64,000 nucleotides of DNA from Rhizobium grahamii CCGE 502 (lineage in GTDB: Bacteria > Pseudomonadota > Alphaproteobacteria > Rhizobiales > Rhizobiaceae). The notes under the pieces are model-generated. The model worked only from the letters and a program-made list of their open reading frames with translations. It was not told the DNA's origin and did no database searches. The stretch's first letter is position 1. Every line of letters starts with the position of its first letter. The translations under genes and the position numbers were made by a program. Below are positions 7,617 through 15,555 of the stretch, in pieces. The DNA lies in the NCBI RefSeq assembly GCF_000298315.2, contig NZ_AEYE02000015.1, positions 186,001 to 250,000 of the forward strand, given 5' to 3'.

Positions 7617-7766
7617 TTGAACAAACCAAACACGCCTGCTGCTCCGGCAGCCTGTCCGCGCGAGCGCGATGACGCTGCTCGCCGCCCGGACAAGAACTGG
7701 AAACCTTACCCCTGCCTGCTCACGCGTCGTGAATTGCAGGAGTTGATTGCCGAACAGCTTGGCTGA
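7617..7766 (+). CDS. Small hypothetical protein (49 aa, TTG start)
   Basis: A 50-codon frame beginning TTG-AAC-AAA at 7617, with AAGGA located 6 nt upstream, ends in TGA at 7766, 35 nt before the S21 gene. The product is polar, with a proline/alanine-rich start, a [22 protein letters not shown] tail likely to form an amphipathic helix, and two cysteines. I do not recognise it; I include it for its ribosome-binding site, its composition and its tight placement before rpsU. A TTG start keeps confidence moderate. Confidence 0.5.
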   Translation: MNKPNTPAAPAACPRERDDAARRPDKNWKPYPCLLTRRELQELIAEQLG

Positions 7767-7801
7767 GAGGCATGCCGACCCTCAAGAACAAGGAGAAAAA
7801 C

Positions 7802-8038
7802 ATGCAGGTCATTGTCAGAGATAATAACGTCGAACAGGCCATGCGCGCATTGAAGAAAAAGATGCAGCGCGAGGGGCTCTTCCGCGAAATGAAGGCACGC
7901 AAAGCCTACGAGAAGCCATCGGAGCGCCGCGTACGGGAACGGGCGCAGGCTATCGCCAGACAGCGCAAAGCGGCCCGGAAGAGATTACAGCGGGAGGGCC
8001 TCCTGGCCTCGCCCAAACGGCGCCCGTCGGCCAGATAA
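7802..8038 (+). CDS. rpsU: Small ribosomal subunit protein bS21 (paralogue)
   Basis: Ribosomal protein S21, which sits by the 16S rRNA 3' end and aids initiation. It has 78 residues, opening [20 protein letters not shown], followed by [22 protein letters not shown] and a strongly basic C-terminus, all typical of alphaproteobacterial S21. AAGGAG lies 5 nt upstream of the ATG at 7802. Rhizobia often carry several S21 copies; this one, among stress-type genes and away from other ribosomal genes, is probably an accessory copy used under particular conditions (inference). Confidence 0.93.
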   Translation: MQVIVRDNNVEQAMRALKKKMQREGLFREMKARKAYEKPSERRVRERAQAIARQRKAARKRLQREGLLASPKRRPSAR

Positions 8039-8095
8039 ATTGTCACGAATGCTGTCGCCGACGTCGTCGGTGACAGCCCAACACGAAAAGGGCCA

Positions 8096-8293
8096 ATGAT
8101 GGAAGAACTGCATAGCCTGACTGTTTCGGATGAACGGCTGGAAGATTGCCGCGAGGTGATCGAACCGGATCTCCAGGATCTGATCCGAACGACAATTGCC
8201 TCCGGCTTTACAGCCGAAGAGGTGCTGATCGCAATCAGCGAACTCGTGGCCGAGGACTACGCGGTCTCAGCCAAGCTGCCGAGTGTCCACTGA
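8096..8293 (+). CDS. Small hypothetical acidic protein
   Basis: A 65-residue acidic protein (starts MMEELHSLTVSDERLEDC), probably two helices, with a TIASGFTAEEVLIAISELVAEDY segment. Start may be the ATG at 8096 or 8099; GGGCC just upstream is a poor Shine-Dalgarno. It follows the S21 gene by 57 nt on the same strand. Composition looks protein-like (few rare residues, regular helix pattern), but I recognise no family. Confidence 0.5.
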   Translation: MMEELHSLTVSDERLEDCREVIEPDLQDLIRTTIASGFTAEEVLIAISELVAEDYAVSAKLPSVH

Positions 8294-8434
8294 TTGGTCC
8301 GCGCCGACTGGTCGACGGTTTGCCGCGGCCAGTATGGGCATGAGGAACAAGATACTCCGACACGACAGGTGTTGATCGGTTGCGACGAATACCTACATCC
8401 CCGGTATCGTTTGTTGGCAAGGAGGAGGTTCATC

Positions 8435-8692
8435 ATGAACACTATCAGCCATGCAACCGAACCAAGATGGGCCGCACCGGTGGCTATTCGGATTGGCACG
8501 CGCCCCTCCGAACATATCCATGGCCCAGCAGAAGCGGTTGACTATCTGGAACACAGGTGGCCGATCGAAAACAGCATGCATCTGGAAGCGGCGAAGCGCA
8601 GATGTGTGGAAGCGATGAATTATCTCGCGCACCTGGAAGCCTCCAGAGACGCTTTCGTTGCAGCCGCAGTGGAGGCCAAGGTCCTGGCGTAG
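8435..8692 (+). CDS. DUF982 family protein
   Basis: An 85-residue member of DUF982, a small family expanded in Rhizobiales, of unknown function. Visible family features are the WAAPVAIRIGTRPSEHIHGPAEAVDYL start, the HRWPIENS turn, and the helical end ASRDAFVAAAVEAKVLA. AAGGAGGAGG lies just upstream of the ATG at 8435; a longer in-frame extension to 8294 has no such site. A hairpin follows the stop. Such genes often belong to plasmid or stress regions of rhizobia. Confidence 0.82.
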   Translation: MNTISHATEPRWAAPVAIRIGTRPSEHIHGPAEAVDYLEHRWPIENSMHLEAAKRRCVEAMNYLAHLEASRDAFVAAAVEAKVLA

Positions 8693-8701
8693 CCTGCTTT
8701 T

Positions 8702-8738
8702 GGCGAAGGTGGCTGGGATGATTTGGCCACCTTCCGCC
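8702..8738 (+). terminator. Stem-loop after the DUF982 gene
   Basis: GGCGAAGGTGGC (8702-8713) pairs with GCCACCTTCCGCC (8726-8738) with one bulge. No U-run follows, so it may be a 3'-end stabiliser rather than a strong terminator. Confidence 0.4.
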
Positions 8739-8831
8739 GATCACGCGAAAATCCCAGCACACGCCCGAACGGGCGCACGTCATATAGCACGGATACATCC
8801 GCCTACAGCCACCTAACTCTGCGGGTGTGAT

Positions 8832-9149
8832 CTAGTGCGTTGTCACGGACTTCGGAGACCGAGCGCGACGGGGCTTATCCCCCGGAGCCGCGGTTATCGC
8901 GATGGCAGCCACCTTCGTCTTCTTTCCTGGCTGCTTTTCATTCGCGGATTTCGCCGGTGCGCGCGGCTTGGCGGACTTCGCCTTGGCAGTCGACTTTGTC
9001 GAAGCGCGAGCGGCCGCGGCATCGACCTGCTCTCCGAATTCCTTGAAAGCTTGCAGCCAATGCTTCATGTCCTGGCCGTGGGGGCGGCCTTCCTGCTCCC
9101 AGATCTCGTAGGCGCGGTGACGGATTTTCTCTTCACGCTCGTTCATCAC
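8832..9149 (-). CDS. DUF2934 family protein
   Basis: A 105-residue protein. The first 40 residues fit DUF2934 (EEKIRHRAYEIWEQEGRP followed by HGQDMKHWLQA), a short helical module common in rhizobia and of unknown function. The rest is a low-complexity Ala/Lys/Pro-rich basic tail like those of histone-like or DNA-compacting proteins. Start is GTG at 9149 or the next-codon ATG at 9146; an AGGA element suits both. Confidence 0.8.
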   Translation of the reverse strand: MMNEREEKIRHRAYEIWEQEGRPHGQDMKHWLQAFKEFGEQVDAAAARASTKSTAKAKSAKPRAPAKSANEKQPGKKTKVAAIAITAAPGDKPRRARSPKSVTTH

Positions 9150-9332
9150 AGGGATCCTGCTCTTCGTTGCAACCCGATCTTAACTGGCGCAAGCAGCCCA
9201 TTAGGCAATGGAGGCCCGGCATCGATTGATCGAAAGAAGCCGGCGTGGGCAGCCGGTTAAAGCAGCGATTGTCTTTTCCGAAATGCCCCTATCTACCAAT
9301 GCGCGTGCGACCTCAATCAGAAGGAAAACGAC

Positions 9333-9593
9333 ATGAAACGTCTATCGATCTTGCTGCTTCTGGCGGGAGTGACGCTTGCCGGATGCACCCCGACCGAGCA
9401 GGGCTTAGGAATTGGTGCCGCCTCCGGCGCAGTCATCGGCGGTGTGGCGACCGGAAATGTCCGCGGTGCCGCAGTGGGCGCCGCAATCGGTGGCGCCGCT
9501 GGTGCAGTCATCGGCAACGTCGCCGGGCAGCCTGGCCAGTGCTACTATCGGGATCGCTATGGCCGTCGATATGTCGCCTCCTGCCCGCGCTGA
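9333..9593 (+). CDS. Glycine-zipper lipoprotein
   Basis: An 86-residue exported lipoprotein: a positive start and hydrophobic core end in the lipobox LAGC with Cys18. The mature part is a glycine-zipper region with GxxxG spacing (GIGAASGAVIGGVATGNVRG and a second copy), which usually forms membrane-associated helices, and a C-terminal CYYRDRYGRRYVASCP tail with two Cys. AGAAGGAAAA precedes the ATG. Related small proteins are outer-membrane or envelope-stress lipoproteins; the specific role is unknown. Confidence 0.83.
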   Translation: MKRLSILLLLAGVTLAGCTPTEQGLGIGAASGAVIGGVATGNVRGAAVGAAIGGAAGAVIGNVAGQPGQCYYRDRYGRRYVASCPR

Positions 9594-9665
9594 GGATGAT
9601 GCAGCATAGCATTGATACCTAAGGGTGCCGGCTTCGGCATGCGCTCGAATCTAATCGCCTCAGAT

Positions 9666-9700
9666 CGCGACCGTGGTTTAGCAATCTGACCATGGTCGCG
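9666..9700. terminator. Stem-loop between the lipoprotein and cyclase genes
   Basis: CGCGACCGTGG (9666-9676) pairs with CCATGGTCGCG (9690-9700), 11 pairs including one G-U, with a 13-nt loop. It lies between convergent genes and may serve as a bidirectional terminator; there is no clear U-run. Confidence 0.45.
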
Positions 9701-9743
9701 ATAACCGCGCGATGGCTGGGCTCTAGAGGTCCACTAGAGCAAA

Positions 9744-10502
9744 TTAAGTCCCAACCAGCACGCTCGCCTGCACTGGCAGTTCTATGCCCTTCAGGGTGAG
9801 CGGACGGACGTGCGCCCCGGACGCCAGCGGCCCGGCCTGAACGACCGTTTCCGGCGACATGACGATCTCGCCTGCGCCCGCCTGAGATTCCAATCTGGCC
9901 GCCAGATTGACAGCGCCGCCGATCGCCGTGAAATCGCTCCGGAAGCTCGAAAACTCACCGATTTCAACCTCGCCGCTGTGGATCCCAACTCCCACACCCA
10001 CGTGGTGATCCACATCCAAAGCTTCGAGTGCCGTCTTGCAGCGCCGCTGTATATCCCTCGCGGCCATGACAGCGGCAGCCGCGTGATCCTTTCTCAAGAT
10101 GGGAAAATTGAAGATCGCCATCAATCCGTCGCCCATCTGCTTGTTGACGATCCCGTCATGAGCCCAGACCGCCTGCGCGCATCGATCCTGAAACAAGCTG
10201 ACGATATCACTCAATCTGACCGGTTCGATTTGCTCGGAAAGAGCCGTGAACCCTCTGATGTCGGCGAACAGAATGGTGACCGTGGCGGCGATATGGCGCT
10301 GTTTCTTGACATAGCGAAACGAGCGCTCGCAAATCGTGCAGATGTTCGGGTTCATTTTGCTGCGGGTAACACCAAACATGCGGAACGGCAGCGCGAGCGC
10401 ACCCCGGATCGGGATCGGCACGCGCATTTGATCCCAGCACCCACGGCAGATTTGCGCGTCCCGGTGGTTGCTCGGATCGGTGGAATCGGAGGCTATTGTC
10501 AT
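9744..10502 (-). CDS. Class III adenylate/guanylate cyclase with N-terminal Cys pairs
   Basis: A 252-residue protein with a C-terminal class III nucleotidyl cyclase domain (about 70-235). The first metal aspartate is in ADIRGFTALSEQ (Asp81) and the second in KQMGDGLMAIF (Asp125); GIHSGEVEIGEF and NLAARLESQAGAGEIVMS follow as in bacterial cyclases. The N-terminus has no membrane segment but two CxxC pairs, Cys19/Cys22 and Cys55/Cys58, suggesting a zinc-ribbon or redox module. The product should be cAMP or cGMP; which one cannot be told by eye. It is a lone minus-strand gene between convergent and unrelated genes. Confidence 0.85.
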   Translation of the reverse strand: MTIASDSTDPSNHRDAQICRGCWDQMRVPIPIRGALALPFRMFGVTRSKMNPNICTICERSFRYVKKQRHIAATVTILFADIRGFTALSEQIEPVRLSDIVSLFQDRCAQAVWAHDGIVNKQMGDGLMAIFNFPILRKDHAAAAVMAARDIQRRCKTALEALDVDHHVGVGVGIHSGEVEIGEFSSFRSDFTAIGGAVNLAARLESQAGAGEIVMSPETVVQAGPLASGAHVRPLTLKGIELPVQASVLVGT

Positions 10503-10688
10503 GGTCTAGGCTGCCCCGGCAGACGTCCGCTATTCCCTTGCATGCGCAAACTTCTGACATTTGCGCGTGTTTGGCAACTGAAGACGCTTAGGAAGGAAAC
10601 TGCTGCCACGACAGCGCAACGGCCGCCTCTGCAGTGACGCCGGGCCAACGCTCGCCGGGTCTATCGAGGTAATGGTTCTCAGGCGGTC

Positions 10689-10710
10689 GAGGGCGCCCCT
10701 TCGCGCCCTC
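10689..10710 (-). terminator. Stem-loop after the Gly/Ser-repeat protein gene
   Basis: Perfect 8-bp stem GAGGGCGC (10689-10696) and GCGCCCTC (10703-10710) with a 6-nt loop, 14 nt beyond the stop on the minus strand. GC-rich with no U-run. Confidence 0.45.
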
Positions 10711-10723
10711 CTGTGCCATTCCG

Positions 10724-11389
10724 CTAAGGCATCGACACGACCATCTTGCAGAGCTTCATGAGGCTCGCCTCATAGCCGCCCGAGCGTAGCACGTCCTTGC
10801 AACGGAGCTTTGCTTTCGCCCGATCCATGTCCGACATGTCGTTGATAGCCATCAACGCCGGCTTCGTCGGCGAGGAGCCGCCTGAGCTGCCTGAACCGCT
10901 CGCTCCACTCGTGCCAACAGAACTGCCGGGACTGCCGGACCCGCCTGAATTGGGATCATTTACCGAAGGCACTCCCAGCCTGGCATCGAGCAGCGTATTT
11001 CCGCCCGCCCCAACAGTCGCGTTCGCGGTCGCAAGTCTGGAGCCTCCGACGTTCGCATTGACATCGGCATTGATGCCCCCGGAGCCGCCAACGCTTGCCG
11101 TCGTACTGACACCGATCCCGCTGCTGCTCCCGCCGACAGATGTATTGCTATTGATGCCACTGGCCCCGCCCACCGAAGCATCGACGCCAAGTCCGCCGCT
11201 GGATCTGCCGCCGATGTTGGCGTTGATGCCACTTGCACCCCCGACGGACACACCAAGGCCTCCATTGCTATTACTGCCGACACTGACTCCATTGTTGCCG
11301 CCGATATCCAAGGCGTCTGCCTGCATCGGAACGATAATGGTCGCGCAGCCAAGCGCCACCGCGGCAACGGCCGATTTATAGCACTGCAT
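10724..11389 (-). CDS. Exported glycine/serine-rich repeat protein
   Basis: A 221-residue protein of unknown function. A signal peptide ends near ADA (about residue 26). Residues 28-130 are imperfect repeats built on VGGASGIN and SSGGLGV, very rich in Gly, Ser, Asn and Val, a composition seen in surface or beta-solenoid-like proteins. Residues 147-175 are a Gly/Ser linker. The C-terminal 45 residues are different: a compact charged domain with two cysteines (197 and 214), probably disulfide-linked outside the cytoplasm. I chose the ATG at 11389 because GGAGG lies 6 nt upstream; the ATG at 11395 directly touches that element. It is a single-gene unit. Confidence 0.7.
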   Translation of the reverse strand: MQCYKSAVAAVALGCATIIVPMQADALDIGGNNGVSVGSNSNGGLGVSVGGASGINANIGGRSSGGLGVDASVGGASGINSNTSVGGSSSGIGVSTTASVGGSGGINADVNANVGGSRLATANATVGAGGNTLLDARLGVPSVNDPNSGGSGSPGSSVGTSGASGSGSSGGSSPTKPALMAINDMSDMDRAKAKLRCKDVLRSGGYEASLMKLCKMVVSMP

Positions 11390-11792
11390 TGTCATCCTCC
11401 ATTGTCTCCAGCCGAGGCCCAATGCTTCGGCAAAGAAGAAATGAAGCGCGCACTTCATGCTCGGCGATTAGGCAACCAAGAGTGGATGTCTATCTGCCGA
11501 TCTACGACCTATAAAACATTCAAACCCCCTAATGTTCCGCTAGATTCGCGTATAGGTTAATTATTTCTCTGCATACGCCTTCAAACCCATCCTTTGGATT
11601 GAGTCGATATCGTTTCCGCTGCGAATACCTAGCTGCGTCTTATCCGTGCGACGCCCCCTCCTAGCCAACCGATCGGCAGTCGCTGAAGTCGGCGTCTCGG
11701 GGACTTTCCCTATCGCGTTCCCTCTGGTTTCAAGACCGCCACCAGATGCGCTCAGTCCGACAACCGTTGCAAATAGCCAAGCACTATGTTAA
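11390..11792. other. Intergenic region without a recognised feature
   Basis: About 400 nt between the start of the repeat protein gene and the tetR operator. It is richer in A+T than its surroundings near 11500-11570 and should hold the divergent promoters, but I found no convincing coding frame, repeat or RNA structure. Confidence 0.4.
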
Positions 11793-11806
11793 TGACTGTC
11801 CAGTCA
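11793..11806. promoter_or_regulatory. TetR-type operator upstream of the efflux operon
   Basis: Perfect inverted repeat TGACTG-TC-CAGTCA, followed by a further GTCA, 21 nt before the tetR start. The TGACTGnCCAGTCA form is typical of TetR/AcrR regulators next to HlyD-ABC exporters, so autorepression of the operon is likely. Confidence 0.65.
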
Positions 11807-11827
11807 GTCATATTGAAAGCCGAACGA

Positions 11828-12448
11828 ATGCCAGAGAAAAAACGCGAGAGACGAGACCCTGAGCTACGTCGGGCCGAGATCCTGAAGGCTGCCCTTGCTT
11901 GTTTTGCAGAGCGCGGGTTCGCCGCAACACGCATGGAGGATGTTGCAACGCGCGCCGGCATCGCCAAGGGTACGGTCTACCTGCATTTCCCCGACAAGGA
12001 GCGGCTGTTTATCGAGCTTGTGTCCGGCATCGCCTCACCGATCCTCGGCGAGGTCGGCGGCATGATCCAGAACGAGACGATCCCGGCGCGCACCGTGGTC
12101 TCGATGTTCTATTCCCTCTTCAAGCGCGAAGTCCTCGAGACCGAGCGTCGCCACATGCTGCGGCTGATCCTCGCCGAAGGTCCGATGTTTCCTGTCGTAA
12201 CCGAGTTCTACTATCGCGAAATCATCACCAAGGGTCTCGCGATCCTGCGGGTCGTGCTTGGGCGCGCCGCTGCTCGCGGCGAATTGCGCAATCCCGCGGT
12301 CGCACAAGTCCCGCAACTGGTCATGGCTCCCGCCTTGATGACGGTCGTTTGGGCGACGCTTTTTGAGGGCTACGAGCACCTCGACGCGCAGAAACTTCTC
12401 GACACGTTCCTCAACACACTCTTCGTGCCGGAAGGAGGCGCGAAATGA
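11828..12448 (+). CDS. TetR/AcrR-family transcriptional repressor
   Basis: TetR-type regulator of 206 residues from the ATG at 11828. The N-terminal helix-turn-helix is clear (RRAEILKAALACFAERGF then TRMEDVATRAGIAKGTVY and LHFPDKERLF), followed by a helical ligand domain. A longer frame starting at 11786 would run through the operator palindrome at 11793-11806, so the shorter start is preferred. Its stop overlaps the next gene's start (ATGA), making it the first gene of a four-gene exporter operon that it presumably represses until a toxic ligand binds. Confidence 0.88.
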   Translation: MPEKKRERRDPELRRAEILKAALACFAERGFAATRMEDVATRAGIAKGTVYLHFPDKERLFIELVSGIASPILGEVGGMIQNETIPARTVVSMFYSLFKREVLETERRHMLRLILAEGPMFPVVTEFYYREIITKGLAILRVVLGRAAARGELRNPAVAQVPQLVMAPALMTVVWATLFEGYEHLDAQKLLDTFLNTLFVPEGGAK

Positions 12449-13410
12449 AACGGCTACTTATTGTCGCGATCGTGGCCGCTGCGGCGCTCGCCACCCTGCC
12501 TCTTCTGTTCTCCGACAAGTCTCAGCGCGCCTACCAGGGCTGGGTCGAGGCCGACACGCTGTTCATTGGCGCCGACACGAGCGGCCGGGTAGTCAAACTC
12601 GATGTCGCCGAGGGCCAGGCCATTGGTCCCGGCGAACCGCTGTTCAGCCTGGACTCTCAAACCGAAGAGGCCGCTGTTGGCTCGGCCCGCGCGTCGCTTG
12701 CCCGGCTGCAAGCCGAACTCGAACTCGCCGAGGCCGCCCAGAAGCGCCCGGAAGAAATGGACATGCTGCGCGCCAGCGAACGCGAGGCAGTCGCACGGCT
12801 GGAGCTTGCGTCGCAAGACCTCGACCGCACCCGCGTTCTGGTCGAACGTGGTACGGCGACACAGGCGCGTCTCGATACGGCAACGGCCACGGAGGCTGCC
12901 AACCGTGCCGCTCTCGATAATGTCCGCAGCCAAATCACGCTTGGCAACATGCCTGCCCGCGTCGAGATGCTGCGCCAGGCGCGGCAGGCCGTTGCGGCGG
13001 CGAAAGCAGATCTCGCCTCAGCAGAAGCCGCACTCGCCCGCCGTTTCGTCTCGGCTCCAGCAGTTGGCAGTATCGAAACCATCTACTACCGCGCTGGCGA
13101 GGTTGTCCCTGCCGGCCGGCCGATTGTCGCGCTCCTGCCGCCCGAGAACGTCCGTATTCGCTTCTTCGTGCCCGAGACCGAGATCGCACTGTTCTCGCCG
13201 GATCAATCGATCCGCGTCGGCTGCAATGCCTGCCAGCCAACCGATGCGAAGATCAGCTTCATCTCAAAGACTGTCGAATATACGCCGCCGGTCATCTACA
13301 GTCTCGAGGAGCGCGCCAAACTCGTCTACCGCGTCGAAGCGATCCCCGCCGATCCGAAGGCACTGCGCCCCGGCCAGCCGGTCGATGTCACTGCGGGAGC
13401 CCGCCCATGA
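12445..13410 (+). CDS. HlyD-family membrane fusion protein of an ABC-2 exporter
   Basis: Periplasmic adaptor of 321 residues: an N-terminal signal-anchor (about 1-21), a first lipoyl/beta half (GRVVKLDVAEGQAIGPGEPLFSLD), a long coiled-coil hairpin (about 75-190, rich in Ala/Glu/Arg heptads), the second lipoyl half (SAPAVGSIETIYYRAGEVVPAGRPIVALLPP) and a beta-barrel domain. It resembles the YhiI/YbhG type that links an ABC-2 permease to an outer-membrane channel; no TolC-like gene is in the window. It overlaps tetR and the ATPase gene by 4 nt on each side. Confidence 0.88.
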   Translation: MKRLLIVAIVAAAALATLPLLFSDKSQRAYQGWVEADTLFIGADTSGRVVKLDVAEGQAIGPGEPLFSLDSQTEEAAVGSARASLARLQAELELAEAAQKRPEEMDMLRASEREAVARLELASQDLDRTRVLVERGTATQARLDTATATEAANRAALDNVRSQITLGNMPARVEMLRQARQAVAAAKADLASAEAALARRFVSAPAVGSIETIYYRAGEVVPAGRPIVALLPPENVRIRFFVPETEIALFSPDQSIRVGCNACQPTDAKISFISKTVEYTPPVIYSLEERAKLVYRVEAIPADPKALRPGQPVDVTAGARP

Positions 13411-14357
13411 GCGACACGGCACCGACCGTAGACAGTCCTGAGACTGTGATCGACGTTCATCATCTCACAAAGACTTTCGGCACCCGAAAGGTCGTCGACG
13501 ACGTATCGATGTCGGTAAAAAAGGGCCGGATTCACGGCTTTCTCGGACCGAACGGTTCCGGCAAGACGACGACGATCCGCATGCTTTGCGGCTTGCTGAC
13601 GCCAGACAGCGGTGACGGCACTTGCCTTGGCTTCGACATCCTCACCGAGAGCGACCGAATCCGCCGCCGCGTCGGCTACATGACCCAGAAGTTTTCGCTC
13701 TATCAGGACTTGTCGATCCGCGAAAACCTGGAGTTCGTCGCCCGCGTCTACGGCCTGTCGGATGCTCGCGGCAAGGCTACCGCTGCGATTGAACGTTTGG
13801 GCCTGAAGGGCCGCGAAGGGCAACTTGCTGGGGAGCTCTCCGGTGGCTGGAAACAGCGGCTCGCGCTGGGCGCCTGCATCCTGCCTGAACCGGCATTGCT
13901 CCTCCTCGACGAGCCTACGGCAGGCGTCGATCCAAAGGCTCGCCGTGACTTCTGGAACGAGATTCATGCGCTTGCCGCCGACGGCCTCTCCGTCCTGGTG
14001 TCCACCCACTACATGGACGAGGCAGAACGTTGCCATGAGATCGCCTATATCGCCTATGGCAAATTGCTCGCGCAGGGAACGGTTGACGAGGTGATCGCCG
14101 GCACCGGGCTCGTTACCTGGACCGTTTCGGGAACGGACGTGCATCGCCTTCAATCCGAGCTCGAGAACCAGCCAGGCGTAGACATGATCGCCCCGTTCGG
14201 GACCAGCTTGCATGTTGCCGGCCGTGATCCCCAGGCGCTCGAAAAGGCGATCGCGCCCTATCGGGAACGGCCCGATCTCAAGTGGCAGAAGGGCGAAGCG
14301 ACGCTGGAAGATGCCTTCATCGATCTGATGCGCCGCTCGGAGGACAATTTCCAATGA
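13407..14357 (+). CDS. ABC-2 exporter ATP-binding protein
   Basis: A 316-residue single nucleotide-binding domain: Walker A GPNGSGKTTT near residue 47, Q-loop YMTQKFSLYQDLS, signature LSGGWKQRLALG, Walker B LLLLDEPTAGVD and switch histidine in VSTHYMDEA. A C-terminal extension (about 235-316) is typical of drug-export ATPases of the YbhF/CcmA-like group. It powers the permease encoded next, with which it overlaps by 4 nt (ATGA). Confidence 0.92.
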   Translation: MSDTAPTVDSPETVIDVHHLTKTFGTRKVVDDVSMSVKKGRIHGFLGPNGSGKTTTIRMLCGLLTPDSGDGTCLGFDILTESDRIRRRVGYMTQKFSLYQDLSIRENLEFVARVYGLSDARGKATAAIERLGLKGREGQLAGELSGGWKQRLALGACILPEPALLLLDEPTAGVDPKARRDFWNEIHALAADGLSVLVSTHYMDEAERCHEIAYIAYGKLLAQGTVDEVIAGTGLVTWTVSGTDVHRLQSELENQPGVDMIAPFGTSLHVAGRDPQALEKAIAPYRERPDLKWQKGEATLEDAFIDLMRRSEDNFQ

Positions 14358-15502
14358 CAACCACAACGGCGAACGGCAACGGCATCTCATTCGGGCGCTT
14401 CTGGGCGATGACCATCAAGGAGTTCATCCAGATGACCCGCGACCGCATCACGCTGGCAACGATGGTTGCCTTGCCGATCATGCAGCTCTTCCTGTTCGGC
14501 TTTGCCATCAACACGACACCCCACAACCTGCCGACCGCGGTGCTGATGCGCGAAAACACCGATGTCGGCCGGTCGATCTTGGCTGCCCTTGGGAACACCG
14601 ATTTCTTCGAAATCCGTTCCGTCGTGACTCACGCCGAAGACATGGATTCGCTTCTGGAATCAGGCAAGGTGCTTTTCGTCGTGGAGATTCCCGAGGGATT
14701 CGAACGCTCGCTTCGCCGCGGTGATACGCCTTCACTGCTGGTCGCAGCCGATGCGACCGATCCCGTCGCGTCAAGCTCCGCTTTGGGTGCGCTTTCAGGC
14801 ATCGTGACATCGGCGCTTGTGAACGACCGGCAAGTCGAGTTCACCGAGCCGACCAAGCCCGCGTTTTCCATCGTCCAGCACCGTCGCTACAATCCAGCCG
14901 GTTCATCCACCCTGAACATCGTGCCTGGCCTGCTTGGCACCATCCTGACCATGACATTGCTGATTTTCACGGCCCTTTCGGTTACCCGCGAAGTGGAGCG
15001 CGGCACGATGGAGAACCTGCTTTCGATGCCGATCAAGCCGCTGGAAATCATGCTGGGCAAGATCACGCCCTATGTGCTGATCGGCCTCGTGCAGTCGTTG
15101 CTGATCATCACGGCCGGCCTACTCGTTTTCGGAGTGCCAATTCTCGGCAATCCGGTCTCGTTGGCAGCCGCAACCACGCTTTTCGTCATCACCAATCTGT
15201 CGATCGGCTACACCTTCTCGACGATCGCAGCCAATCAGCTGCAGGCCATGCAGATGGCGATGATGTTCTTCCTGCCGAATATTCTCTTGTCAGGCTTCAT
15301 GTTCCCGTTCGCCGGGATGCCGAAATGGGCGCAATGGATCGGTGAGGCCCTGCCCCTCACCCACTACATCCGCATCGTCAGGGCGATCATGCTGAAGGGC
15401 GCCAGTATCGAAACGCTCGCCTACGACAGCATCGCCCTCGCCTGCCTGATGGGGGTGGCCATGCTGATCGCCGTCCGCCGCTTCCGCAGGACCTTGGATT
15501 AG
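14354..15502 (+). CDS. ABC-2 family exporter permease
   Basis: A 382-residue permease with one N-terminal membrane helix (about residues 30-50), a large extracytoplasmic domain (about 55-185) and five to six C-terminal helices, including the ABC-2 motif region LSMPIKPLEIMLGKITPYVLIG. This matches YhhJ/YbhR-type drug exporters. Many such operons carry two permeases; only one is here, so it probably acts as a homodimer. The upstream in-frame extension overlaps the ATPase gene and is not used. Last gene of the tetR operon. Confidence 0.9.
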   Translation: MTTTTANGNGISFGRFWAMTIKEFIQMTRDRITLATMVALPIMQLFLFGFAINTTPHNLPTAVLMRENTDVGRSILAALGNTDFFEIRSVVTHAEDMDSLLESGKVLFVVEIPEGFERSLRRGDTPSLLVAADATDPVASSSALGALSGIVTSALVNDRQVEFTEPTKPAFSIVQHRRYNPAGSSTLNIVPGLLGTILTMTLLIFTALSVTREVERGTMENLLSMPIKPLEIMLGKITPYVLIGLVQSLLIITAGLLVFGVPILGNPVSLAAATTLFVITNLSIGYTFSTIAANQLQAMQMAMMFFLPNILLSGFMFPFAGMPKWAQWIGEALPLTHYIRIVRAIMLKGASIETLAYDSIALACLMGVAMLIAVRRFRRTLD

Positions 15503-15555
15503 GGGTTGAGCGACGTCCTCATTGCGCGGTACGTCGTCTTCACCCGCGCCCTTGG

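Noticed and set aside
8401-8410. Possible EcfG-type promoter before the DUF982 gene (GGAAC near 8345)
   Set aside because: The nearest GTT is 4 nt too far away for the expected spacing.
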